A stretch of 9,903 bases of DNA, taken from the NCBI GenBank assembly GCA_946478975.1, contig CAMLEO010000271.1:1-9903 (forward strand), given 5' to 3'. The translations under genes and the position numbers were made by a program. Below are positions 1 through 5,645 of the stretch, piece by piece; the stretch's first letter is position 1, and the number at the start of each line of letters is the position of its first letter. This stretch comes from an uncultured Steroidobacter sp. GTDB taxonomy: Bacteria > Pseudomonadota > Gammaproteobacteria > Steroidobacterales > Steroidobacteraceae. The notes below the pieces were generated by a model. That model made no database searches and was not told where the DNA came from. It saw nothing but the letters and a program-made list of their open reading frames with translations.

Positions 1-193
1 TGGGGTTACCGTCCTTGTCGACGCCCCAGCCGGGCTTGAGCTGCTTGCCCTCGCCTTCATCGACCAGGCGGAACAGCGTCACATGCTCCGCGTCCAGGTA
101 CTCCAGCAACAAGCCGACAATGGCGCGATCGAGGTCATCCCGGTCACGGTGCGACGTGGTGTTCGCCACGGAATCGATCAGGGATGTCGACAT
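1..193 (-). CDS. N-terminal fragment of a probable sensor/GGDEF-type diguanylate cyclase (runs off the left edge)
   Basis: Reading the minus strand from an ATG at 193-191 gives 64 codons with no stop, beginning MSTSLIDSVANTTSHRDRDD and continuing through DRAIVGLLLEYLDAEHVTLFRL. The start is supported by a GGAGGG Shine-Dalgarno sequence about seven bases upstream. From memory, this opening (LID..A.TT..RDRD..D.AI..LLL.FLDA..V.LFRLV) is that of proteobacterial cytoplasmic proteins with an N-terminal GAF-like sensor region followed by a GGDEF domain that makes cyclic-di-GMP. The sensor and catalytic domains lie outside the window, so the enzymatic assignment rests on the N-terminus only. It could equally be another GAF-containing regulator. 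The next gene upstream on the same strand ends at 436, leaving about 240 bp that could hold its own promoter. Confidence 0.5.
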   Translation of the reverse strand, partial: MSTSLIDSVANTTSHRDRDDLDRAIVGLLLEYLDAEHVTLFRLVDEGEGKQLKPGWGVDKDGNP

Positions 194-245
194 CAATACC
201 CTCCGGCTACGCACGCGCGCTGTTTCAAATCTCCCACGGCTGCAG

Positions 246-262
246 GCGGTTCCTCGAACCGC
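246..262. repeat. Inverted repeat GCGGTTC-CTC-GAACCGC
   Basis: Perfect 7-bp arms with a three-base loop, in the region upstream of the left-edge gene (about 53 bases before its start on the minus strand). It would form a stem in that gene's leader if transcription starts further upstream. It shares the GGTTC/GAACC arms of the palindrome at 2059-2073, but no CGT element lies 16 bases from its GGAACC box. Confidence 0.55.
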
Positions 263-355
263 TCCCTGGACATCCGCATTCTTCTGACACACCGCTGCCG
301 CTGGACGCGCGCGTGCGGTGCGTATTATCGAACGGATCGAGGGTGCACGGGTAGC

Positions 356-376
356 GGCGCGCGAGAATCGCGCGCC
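356..376 (-). repeat. GC-rich perfect hairpin downstream of the DUF4375 gene
   Basis: GGCGCGCGA, a three-base loop and TCGCGCGCC form a perfect 9-bp stem about 60 bases past the stop of the minus-strand gene at 436. There is no T-run after it on either strand, so it is not a canonical intrinsic terminator. It may stabilise the 3' end of that transcript or simply be a GC palindrome. Confidence 0.5.
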
Positions 377-435
377 AAAGGAAGGAAACGGGCTATTCGG
401 TTTCTACGGCCCGGATTACGGAGCCGGCGATGCCG

Positions 436-978
436 TCATGGCCGAGGTACGGCGAAGGCTTTCGGATCCGCGCGCACCTTGGCGATGCGCAGGGCGCTCA
501 AACTTTCGTCGAGATTGTAGAAGCGCTCCTCCAGCACGTGCAGGCGCGTGGAAAAGTACGTCTGGGTCATGTCCGCGTCTTTTTGCGCGCTGGCCGATGC
601 GATCTCTTCGGCGTGAGTGCGGTTGGCCTCGCCGATCAGATGCGCGTGCTTGTAGGCCTGAAAGAACTCGAAGGCGGCCACGGTCTCATTCGCGAACTGG
701 CCCATCCAGCTCCAGTAATAGCGAATGAAACCGCCGTTGATCACTTCCGACTCGACCGCCCAGGTCAGGTACAGCGCGCGTGTTGCCGCGGGCAGCGACG
801 ACAGCACCTTGACTTCATCCTCATCCGCGCCGCGCGACGCGAGCCTGGCATCGACAAAATCGATGATCGCCTGCTCGAGCTTCTCATCCGCGATGCCCGC
901 GAGCGTCTTCACATCCAGCGATTCATAGATCGGTCGGTTTTGCACTTCGTCGATTATTTTTTTGATCCGCTCGTCCAT
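436..978 (-). CDS. DUF4375 (DMP19-like) family protein
   Basis: A soluble protein of about 180 residues with no signal peptide or membrane segment. The diagnostic stretch is NGGFIRYYWS (residues 86-95 counted from the upstream TTG), preceded by a helical YLTWAVESEV. This NGGF-aromatic pattern is the hallmark of the DUF4375/DMP19 family, whose DMP19 member is described as a DNA mimic. That role is not established for this protein. Two starts are possible. A TTG at 993 overlaps the stop of the lipoprotein gene by four bases but has no ribosome-binding site. An ATG at 978, five codons later, has GCGAGG just upstream, so I use the ATG. Either way it sits directly behind the lipoprotein gene and is probably co-transcribed and translationally coupled with it. 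The C-terminus after about residue 170 is weakly conserved in character. Confidence 0.75.
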   Translation of the reverse strand: MDERIKKIIDEVQNRPIYESLDVKTLAGIADEKLEQAIIDFVDARLASRGADEDEVKVLSSLPAATRALYLTWAVESEVINGGFIRYYWSWMGQFANETVAAFEFFQAYKHAHLIGEANRTHAEEIASASAQKDADMTQTYFSTRLHVLEERFYNLDESLSALRIAKVRADPKAFAVPRP

Positions 979-989
979 GGCCGCCTCGC

Positions 990-1994
990 TCAAGGCGTCG
1001 GCGGCGCAAAGTTCGCGCTCGCGATCAGGTTGTTTTGGACAGTCACGGTTTGCGGCGTCCGCCAGGTCATCGTGTCGTCGTCGGTCGGATCGTCATCAGT
1101 GCAGGTGAACGCGACGGTGTACGACCCAGGCGGCACGAACGCGGCTTTGTACGTGTAGCTGGTGGCGCCGTTCTGGATGTCCACGTTTGCGACCAGCAGC
1201 GGATCCACGTCCGGTGCCGCAGTCGTCTCCTCGATGTCGTCGGGCGTAACGCCGCTGCCCGAGAACACGTACACCTTCGGCATGCAGTCCGCGGTGACCA
1301 GCGCGCTGTCGACGGTGCCGCCGATCGCGCCGACATTTGCGTCGTCGACGATGCGCAGCGTCGGCCGCATCAGGTAGCCCTGCGTGCATTCCGCGGTGCT
1401 GCCCTTCTGGCCGGGAGGCGCGTGAATGGACTTACGCAGGTCGAAGTCGATCGTGAGCGCGACACTGCCGTCCGCCGGCAGGGTGAAGCCACGATTCAGT
1501 TTCAAACCGGATTCCGCGCCGCTCGGCACGCGCAGCTCACATTCTTCGCCGGTCGTCCGCACCAGGTACGAGTCGCGAACGTTTGGCTGGTTATCCACCA
1601 CCAGGCGGATCCACTCGTACTTGCCGGCCGGCAATGTCACACCGTCCAGCAGCAGCGCGGCCCGTCCTTCTTGATACGCGAGCAGGTCCAGCTGCCGCGG
1701 CGAAGGCGACAGCGTCTGCACGACTTCGGCCGACTCGCCTTCGCGCTTGAAGGCAACGCCGCTGAACTGCACGACCACGCTCGATGCATCGTCAACGGGC
1801 GCGTCGGTGATCGACAGCGACATCTTTCCGGAATCCGGCGAGCTGCCCCCGCCGCCGCTGCAGCCGGCGAGTGCAAACAGAATCATGCTCACCAGGAAGG
1901 TCCACACCAGGCTCAGGATCATCGAGCCCGTCATCGACTCGGTCATTTCGAGCGAATTCGCATCAGGCATCATTTCAGGCACATCGGTCGTCAT
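990..1994 (-). CDS. DUF4382 domain-containing outer-membrane lipoprotein
   Basis: The 334-residue product has a hydrophobic segment at about 25-44 ending in the lipobox LAGC, with Cys45 as the lipidated residue. A glycine/serine tether (SGGGGSS) follows, and Ser at +2 predicts outer-membrane sorting. Residues 57-215 match the DUF4382 pattern: MSLSITDAPVDDASSVVVQF at the start, then LDGVTLPAGKYEWIRLVVD in the middle and YLMRPTLRIV at the end. Residues 220-330 form a second beta-rich, carboxypeptidase-regulatory or Ig-like module (VPPGSYTVAFTC). The start at 1994 has GGAG eight bases upstream. The residues before the hydrophobic core are acidic with no Lys or Arg, which is unusual for a signal peptide. 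A later start, such as Met21 or Met25, would shorten but not fix this. It is divergent from the sigma-factor operon and shares its control region. The function of DUF4382 is unknown; an extracellular adhesin-like or substrate-binding role is a guess. Confidence 0.85.
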   Translation of the reverse strand: MTTDVPEMMPDANSLEMTESMTGSMILSLVWTFLVSMILFALAGCSGGGGSSPDSGKMSLSITDAPVDDASSVVVQFSGVAFKREGESAEVVQTLSPSPRQLDLLAYQEGRAALLLDGVTLPAGKYEWIRLVVDNQPNVRDSYLVRTTGEECELRVPSGAESGLKLNRGFTLPADGSVALTIDFDLRKSIHAPPGQKGSTAECTQGYLMRPTLRIVDDANVGAIGGTVDSALVTADCMPKVYVFSGSGVTPDDIEETTAAPDVDPLLVANVDIQNGATSYTYKAAFVPPGSYTVAFTCTDDDPTDDDTMTWRTPQTVTVQNNLIASANFAPPTP

Positions 1995-2037
1995 TCGTCA
2001 GCTCCGTACAGGCACCCGCTGATGCCCTCGATCGCTA

Positions 2038-2094
2038 GCACGGACCGCGCAACGAAACGGTTCCATTGGAACCATTCGACACAATGCCTCGTGT
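2038..2094. promoter_or_regulatory. Putative back-to-back ECF promoters around a shared palindrome
   Basis: The perfect inverted repeat GGTTCCA-T-TGGAACC (2059-2073) places GGAACC on both strands. On the plus strand GGAACC (2068-2073) is followed after exactly 16 bases by CGTG (2090-2093). On the minus strand GGAACC (2064-2059) is followed after exactly 16 bases by CGTG (2042-2039). Many ECF promoters have a GGAAC-type -35 and a CGT-type -10 about 16-17 bases apart. The plus copy would start transcription next to the sigma-factor ATG at 2103, giving a leaderless or nearly leaderless mRNA. The minus copy would give a leader of roughly 35-40 bases for the lipoprotein gene, which keeps that gene's Shine-Dalgarno sequence. 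Assignment to the sigma factor encoded next door is inference. Confidence 0.5.
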
Positions 2095-2102
2095 GAGGCT
2101 TA

Positions 2103-2696
2103 ATGAAACCCATGTTCCTGAAGAAGCGCGCACCCCAGCCGCACGCCGATTCCGCAGCTGAATTTGACAGTTTGCTGCGCGAACACGTGCCTGCGCTGTA
2201 CCGCGCGGCTTACCGATGGACCGGTGCAGTGGATCGCGCCGAGGACCTGGTGCAGGAGCTGCTGGTGCGGTTGTTTCCTAAGCTCGACGAGCTGCGCCGC
2301 CTGGAAAAGATCCGGCCGTGGGCGCTGCGTGTGATGTACCGCATATTCGTGGACCAGGTGCGGCGTGACCGCAGCTCGCCCGTTCAGTTCGGCGCGGACG
2401 CGCGCGAGGACAATGGCGAGGAGGAAGGCCAGGAGTTCATCGATCCGGCGGAAGGCCCCGCGGAATTGCTGGAACAGCAACTCACGCAGGACCGCGTCGT
2501 CGCGGCCTGGGAGACCTTGGGCGAGGAGCACCGCGTGGTATTGTCGATGCACGACATCGAGGACTACAGCCTTCCTGAACTTGCGGAAATCATGGCTGTC
2601 CCGATCGGCACTCTGAAGTCCCGTCTGCACCGCGCCCGGGCTAAATTAAGGGAATTGCTGGCGACGGAACGATTCGAACCCGTGGACCGTGTATGA
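2103..2696 (+). CDS. ECF-type RNA polymerase sigma-70 factor
   Basis: The 197-residue protein has the two-domain layout of ECF sigma factors. Region 2 spans about residues 24-90 (FDSLLREHVPALYRAAYRWT, then AEDLVQELLVRLF and IRPWALRVMYRIFVDQVRRD). An acidic linker follows at about 100-120. Region 4 spans about 127-186 and ends in the helix-turn-helix YSLPELAEIMAVPIGTLKSR. It recruits RNA polymerase to a specific promoter set. The start at 2103 has GAGG five bases upstream; a second ATG at 2112 is an alternative. The gene leads a four-gene operon and is followed 44 bases later by a probable membrane anti-sigma gene, the usual arrangement for a membrane-tethered ECF factor. An ECF-like promoter immediately upstream suggests autoregulation. 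The family is near certain; the ECF subgroup and the signal sensed are unknown. Confidence 0.93.
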   Translation: MKPMFLKKRAPQPHADSAAEFDSLLREHVPALYRAAYRWTGAVDRAEDLVQELLVRLFPKLDELRRLEKIRPWALRVMYRIFVDQVRRDRSSPVQFGADAREDNGEEEGQEFIDPAEGPAELLEQQLTQDRVVAAWETLGEEHRVVLSMHDIEDYSLPELAEIMAVPIGTLKSRLHRARAKLRELLATERFEPVDRV

Positions 2697-2740
2697 AGCG
2701 TGTGCAACCCGATTGATCTGACTTAACCGAGCCCTCGACC

Positions 2741-3295
2741 GTGGACACCTCTCCCGACACTCTGCGCCAGGCGCTCAAACGCCTTCCCGCGCCGGAGCCA
2801 CGCCCCGGCTTCGTGGACCGGGCGCTCGCCAATGCGACGCGCCAGCCGGCCGCGCGGGCGCAGGAGAAGTCGGTCGGCCCGCTTGGCTTGAGTCACTTGT
2901 TCAGCCGCTGGGAAACCTGGATCGGTGCCGCGCTGGGCGGGGCCGTCGCCGCTGCATTGACCATCCTCCTGCTGCGTCCCGTGGAGCAGCCCGCGCCCGC
3001 TCCGATGGGCATCTCGCTCGCACTGAACGAGACACGCGCCATCGACGTGTTGATCGATTCGGAGCGCGAGCTGGACGGCGCGACCATTCGCATCGTCGCC
3101 AGCGGCAGCGTGGCGCTGGATGGTTTCGAGAACGAACATGAGATCGGCTGGCGCGCCCATCTCGAACGCGGCAGCAACGTGCTGTCGCTGCCCGTCGTGG
3201 CCCGGTCAACGGGCAACGGTCAGCTGGTTGCGGTCATCGAGCACGGAGGCCGCACGCGCCGGATGACGATCAATCTCACAGTACGCCAGAGCTGA
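2741..3295 (+). CDS. Single-pass membrane protein, probable anti-sigma factor
   Basis: The 184-residue protein has a cytoplasmic N-terminal segment of about 58 residues (SPDTLRQALKRLPAPEPRPGF, helical and proline-containing), one transmembrane helix at about 60-78, then a periplasmic domain at about 88-184 rich in beta-strand character (AIDVLIDSERELDGATIRIV; RRMTINLTV). Its position right after the ECF sigma gene and its topology fit a membrane anti-sigma factor that holds the sigma factor until an envelope signal arrives. I see no zinc-binding HxxxCxxC motif, so it would not be a classical ZAS-type anti-sigma. It starts at GTG 2741: the frame has a stop at 2714 and no other start codon between. 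The ribosome-binding site is weak. The anti-sigma role is inferred from context; the membrane topology is seen directly. Confidence 0.6.
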   Translation: MDTSPDTLRQALKRLPAPEPRPGFVDRALANATRQPAARAQEKSVGPLGLSHLFSRWETWIGAALGGAVAAALTILLLRPVEQPAPAPMGISLALNETRAIDVLIDSERELDGATIRIVASGSVALDGFENEHEIGWRAHLERGSNVLSLPVVARSTGNGQLVAVIEHGGRTRRMTINLTVRQS

Positions 3296-3358
3296 CCTCG
3301 AACGATCATGTTTCCTGCCCATTCCAACAGCTTGCCAGGGCCGCGGCGGACGGCGATC

Positions 3359-3823
3359 ATGGCCGCCCATGTGAAGTACACGCGAGTGAAGTACGCAACG
3401 TCCCTGGCCCCCGGCCTGCTGATCCTGAGCTTGCTGACCAACTGCGCCTACGCGCAGCAGCAGGCGCAGGCGCCTGGGTCCAAGCGCGACGATCTCGACG
3501 TGACCATGCAGATCATCGTGGATCCTGATGCCAAGCTGCCTGACGAAGTCGTTCGCCGAATCCCGCTCCCGGAGCGCAAGCCAGCCGATCAGTCCACCGC
3601 GGCCGGCGCTGACAAGTCCACCAACCCGAGCGCCGACAACAAAGAGCGCGCTCGCGAAGCTAAAGAGCTGGGTCGCGAGCTGGGCCAGAGCGCCAAGGAA
3701 AAAGCCCAGGAAGCCAAGGAGCAGCGCGAGCAGGCCCGCCGTTCGGCCGCCGAAGAGCGGCGTCGCAATCCTCCCAATCCGCCGGGCAATCCCAACCCGC
3801 CCGGCCGCCCGCCGCGCTCTTGA
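3359..3823 (+). CDS. Secreted basic coiled-coil, proline-rich protein of unknown function
   Basis: Not a family I can name. Using ATG 3359 (154 residues), it has a clear signal peptide with core LAPGLLILSLL and predicted cleavage after AYA at about residue 32. The Cys at 29 is not in a lipobox, because Asn precedes it. The mature part has three zones. The first is a short acidic segment with DLDVTMQIIVDP and LPDEVVRRIPLPE (about 45-72). The second is a highly charged Ala/Glu/Lys/Arg helix likely to form a coiled coil (about 94-136). The third is a tail of NPPNPPGNPNPPGRPPRS. An upstream ATG at 3308 and in-frame GTGs at 3371 and 3386 are alternative starts; none has a strong ribosome-binding site. 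It sits 60-odd bases after the anti-sigma gene, and its TGA touches the next reading frame. A periplasmic or cell-wall-interacting accessory to the following outer-membrane protein is plausible but unproven. Confidence 0.65.
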   Translation: MAAHVKYTRVKYATSLAPGLLILSLLTNCAYAQQQAQAPGSKRDDLDVTMQIIVDPDAKLPDEVVRRIPLPERKPADQSTAAGADKSTNPSADNKERAREAKELGRELGQSAKEKAQEAKEQREQARRSAAEERRRNPPNPPGNPNPPGRPPRS

Positions 3824-5078
3824 GATCCTCCGTCGCTCCGGCAACAGCGCAGTCTCGGCGCTGGCGCTGAGCGTCGTTTATTCCGTCGGCGCGTACGCCT
3901 ACAGCGAAACCGCCACACGAAACTTCAAGATCGGCAGCAGCGCGTTCCAGGCCGGCAACTACGAAGGCGCTCTCACGGCATTCGAGGCCGCCCGCGCCGA
4001 AGGCATGTCCGGCCCGGCGATTCATTTCAACATCGGCGTCGCTTCGTACCGGCTCGGCCGCTACGCCGAGGCGGAAAACGCCTTTCGGGAAGTGGCCCGC
4101 ACGCCCGCCATGGCCGGGCTCGCTTACTACAACCTGGGCCTGGTCGCGCTCGGCCAGCACAACACCAAGGCAGCGGTGCGCTGGTTCTCGATGGTCGATG
4201 AAACCACCGCAGACGAGCGGCTGCGCGACCTGGCAGCGACGCAGCTCGCCGAGCTCGCCCCTCCCCTGCCCGATCGCAATTGGCTCGGCTACGCGTCGTT
4301 AGGCGCGGGCTACGACGATAACGTGGCGCTGGTGTCCAACTCGAATGTGCTCGGCATCAGCGGCACCGAAGACGGCTTCGCCGAAGCGCAGCTCGCATTC
4401 AGCGCCCCGTTGAGCGAGCCGTGGCGCTTCGATGCCGGGCTGAGCTATGTGGACTACCAGGACCTCGACAGCTTCGATCAGCTCGGCCTCAACGGCGGCG
4501 CGCGCTATCGCTGGGAAGTCGGCGACTGGATGCACGATGCCGGCCTGCAGCTCACGTACACGACGCTCGATGGCGAAGGCTTCGAGAACCGGCGCACGCT
4601 GTTGTTACAAACGACGCGCCACGTGCTCGGCGACGCGCGCCTGCGGCTGCGCTATCGATATAACGATATCGAGGGCCTGAACGACTTCAAGGGTTTGAGC
4701 GGCCGCCGTCACGAAGCCGACGCGCGCCTCAGCTGGTCGCGCACGAACTGGGATTTCGGCGCCGACTACCAGTTCGATATCGGCGACTACGACGACTCGA
4801 CGCTGTCCGCCACGCGCCATCGAGTCAGCTTCGAAGTGGAACGTTCGCTCGACAACGGCTGGGCCGTGACGTTCGAAGGCTCGTTCCGGCACAGCGACTA
4901 CGACCAGGCCGGCAACGGCACCGAAGACCGCACCGAAGCGGCGCTCTCGATCAGCCGATCCATCAACGATCGCTGGCGCGTGATCGTGCGTGACGCCTAC
5001 ACCGACAACTCCGCGGACCTGCCCGAATTCAACTATCAGGGCAATCGCATCACCGCGGGCTTCGAAGCGATCATGTAG
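3822..5078 (+). CDS. TPR plus outer-membrane beta-barrel protein (Slam-like architecture), start uncertain
   Basis: Counting from codon 3822 (418 residues), there is a signal-peptide-like segment (SALALSVVYSVGAYA, cleavage near residue 26). Two to three tetratricopeptide repeats follow at about 33-126: FKIGSSAFQAGNYEGALTAF, then IHFNIGVASYRLGRYAEAE and YYNLGLVALGQHNTKAAV. From about 153 to the end there is an outer-membrane beta-barrel with alternating strands, opening with NWLGYASLGAGYDDNVAL. TPR followed by a barrel that begins with a GYD(S/D)NV motif is the layout of DUF560/Slam proteins and relatives, which move lipoproteins to the cell surface. Membership of that exact family is not certain. 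No ATG, GTG or TTG lies in frame between 3531 and the signal peptide. The frame does extend back to an ATG at 3528 inside the previous gene, and the next in-frame ATG is at 4005, inside the TPRs. The true start may be non-canonical, or an indel may be present. A terminator follows the stop. Confidence 0.75.
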   Translation, partial: EILRRSGNSAVSALALSVVYSVGAYAYSETATRNFKIGSSAFQAGNYEGALTAFEAARAEGMSGPAIHFNIGVASYRLGRYAEAENAFREVARTPAMAGLAYYNLGLVALGQHNTKAAVRWFSMVDETTADERLRDLAATQLAELAPPLPDRNWLGYASLGAGYDDNVALVSNSNVLGISGTEDGFAEAQLAFSAPLSEPWRFDAGLSYVDYQDLDSFDQLGLNGGARYRWEVGDWMHDAGLQLTYTTLDGEGFENRRTLLLQTTRHVLGDARLRLRYRYNDIEGLNDFKGLSGRRHEADARLSWSRTNWDFGADYQFDIGDYDDSTLSATRHRVSFEVERSLDNGWAVTFEGSFRHSDYDQAGNGTEDRTEAALSISRSINDRWRVIVRDAYTDNSADLPEFNYQGNRITAGFEAIM

Positions 5079-5088
5079 CACTTCCGTT

Positions 5089-5114
5089 CGCGGCAACTGT
5101 GCCCGCCGCGTTTT
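5089..5114 (+). terminator. Rho-independent terminator of the sigma-factor operon
   Basis: CGCGGC (5089-5094), a 10-base loop and GCCGCG (5105-5110) form a perfect 6-bp GC stem followed directly by TTTT (5111-5114). It starts 11 bases after the TAG of the beta-barrel gene and closes the operon. It also argues against the GTG at 5099 as the start of the acetyltransferase gene. Confidence 0.75.
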
Positions 5115-5164
5115 GCGAGTTCTGTCTCTTGTTCCGGCGGCGCATCGCACCGATGCTCTGGTCC

Positions 5165-5632
5165 ATGCTGGAAGTGATGCAAGCTCACCGCGCCGAGGAT
5201 ATCGAGATCGTACGCTCGCTGATGCGCGAATATCAGCAGCGTCTCGGCATCGATTTGAGCTTTCAAGGCTTCGAATCCGAGCTCGCGGCTTTACCAGGTT
5301 CGTATGCTCCGCCAAGCGGGCGGCTGCTGCTTGCGTGGCACGAGCAAACACCTGTTGGCTGCGCTGCTCTTCAACGTATCGATTCGTCGCGTGCGGAAAT
5401 GAAACGTTTGTATGTGCCGCCGAGCGCACGAGGTTTAGGTGTCGGCCGCCAGCTGGTCGCGCAACTGCTCGCTGAAGCGCGAGCTATCGGTTATTCCGAA
5501 GTGGTGCTCGATACGTTGCCGAACATGATCGAGGCACAACGTTTGTACCAGCAGTTCGGCTTTGGTGACATCGAGCCGTATCGGCCCAATCCCATCGCCG
5601 GTACGCGCTACCTGGGCAAACAGCTCCGTTGA
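5165..5632 (+). CDS. GNAT family N-acetyltransferase
   Basis: From ATG 5165 the product has 155 residues and a complete GNAT fold: helix AEDIEIVRSLMREYQQRLGI, central strands RLLLAWHEQTPVGCAALQ and AEMKRLYVPP, and the acetyl-CoA pyrophosphate-binding motif A ARGLGVGRQL (about 88-97). The C-terminal part is EVVLDTLPNMIEAQRLYQQF then GFGDIEPYRPNP. The EMKRLYV...RG.G.GR...LDTL..M..A..LY...GF....PYR.NP series is typical of a common soluble GNAT subgroup whose substrate is not known. ATG 5153 and 5177 are alternative starts; the open frame reaches back to GTG 5099, but that lies inside the operon terminator. None of the starts has a strong ribosome-binding site. Its stop lies 13 bases from the stop of the convergent gene on the other strand. 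Confidence 0.88.
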   Translation: MLEVMQAHRAEDIEIVRSLMREYQQRLGIDLSFQGFESELAALPGSYAPPSGRLLLAWHEQTPVGCAALQRIDSSRAEMKRLYVPPSARGLGVGRQLVAQLLAEARAIGYSEVVLDTLPNMIEAQRLYQQFGFGDIEPYRPNPIAGTRYLGKQLR

Positions 5633-5645
5633 CGCTGCCCCGCCG

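Larger units (their letters stand above)
194..435. other. Intergenic region with two perfect short inverted repeats
   Basis: No convincing gene is seen in these 242 bases. The region separates two minus-strand genes. It contains a 7-bp-arm inverted repeat at 246-262 and a 9-bp-arm GC hairpin at 356-376, listed separately. A GATAAT hexamer lies on the minus strand within CGATAATACG (about 324-333), but I see no matching -35 box, so I do not call a promoter. Confidence 0.5.

Noticed and set aside
430..1158. Long plus-strand open frame of 242 codons, and 1035-2096 plus of 353 codons
   Set aside because: Both are antisense shadows of the DUF4375 and DUF4382 genes. Their translations are rich in Arg, His and Ala with no family character.
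2655..2690. GATTCGAACCC resembling a tRNA T-loop
   Set aside because: It lies inside the sigma-factor coding sequence (ATERFEPVD), and no acceptor stem, D-arm or anticodon arm can be built around it.
3528..3818. Using ATG 3528 as the start of the beta-barrel gene
   Set aside because: It would overlap the preceding gene by nearly 300 bases and place an Arg/Pro/Ser-rich shadow translation in front of the signal peptide, blocking export. Kept only as an alternative.
4605..5429. Minus-strand open frame of 274 codons
   Set aside because: It is a shadow of the beta-barrel and acetyltransferase genes; its reading is Arg/Val/Glu-rich without domain signatures and crosses the operon terminator.
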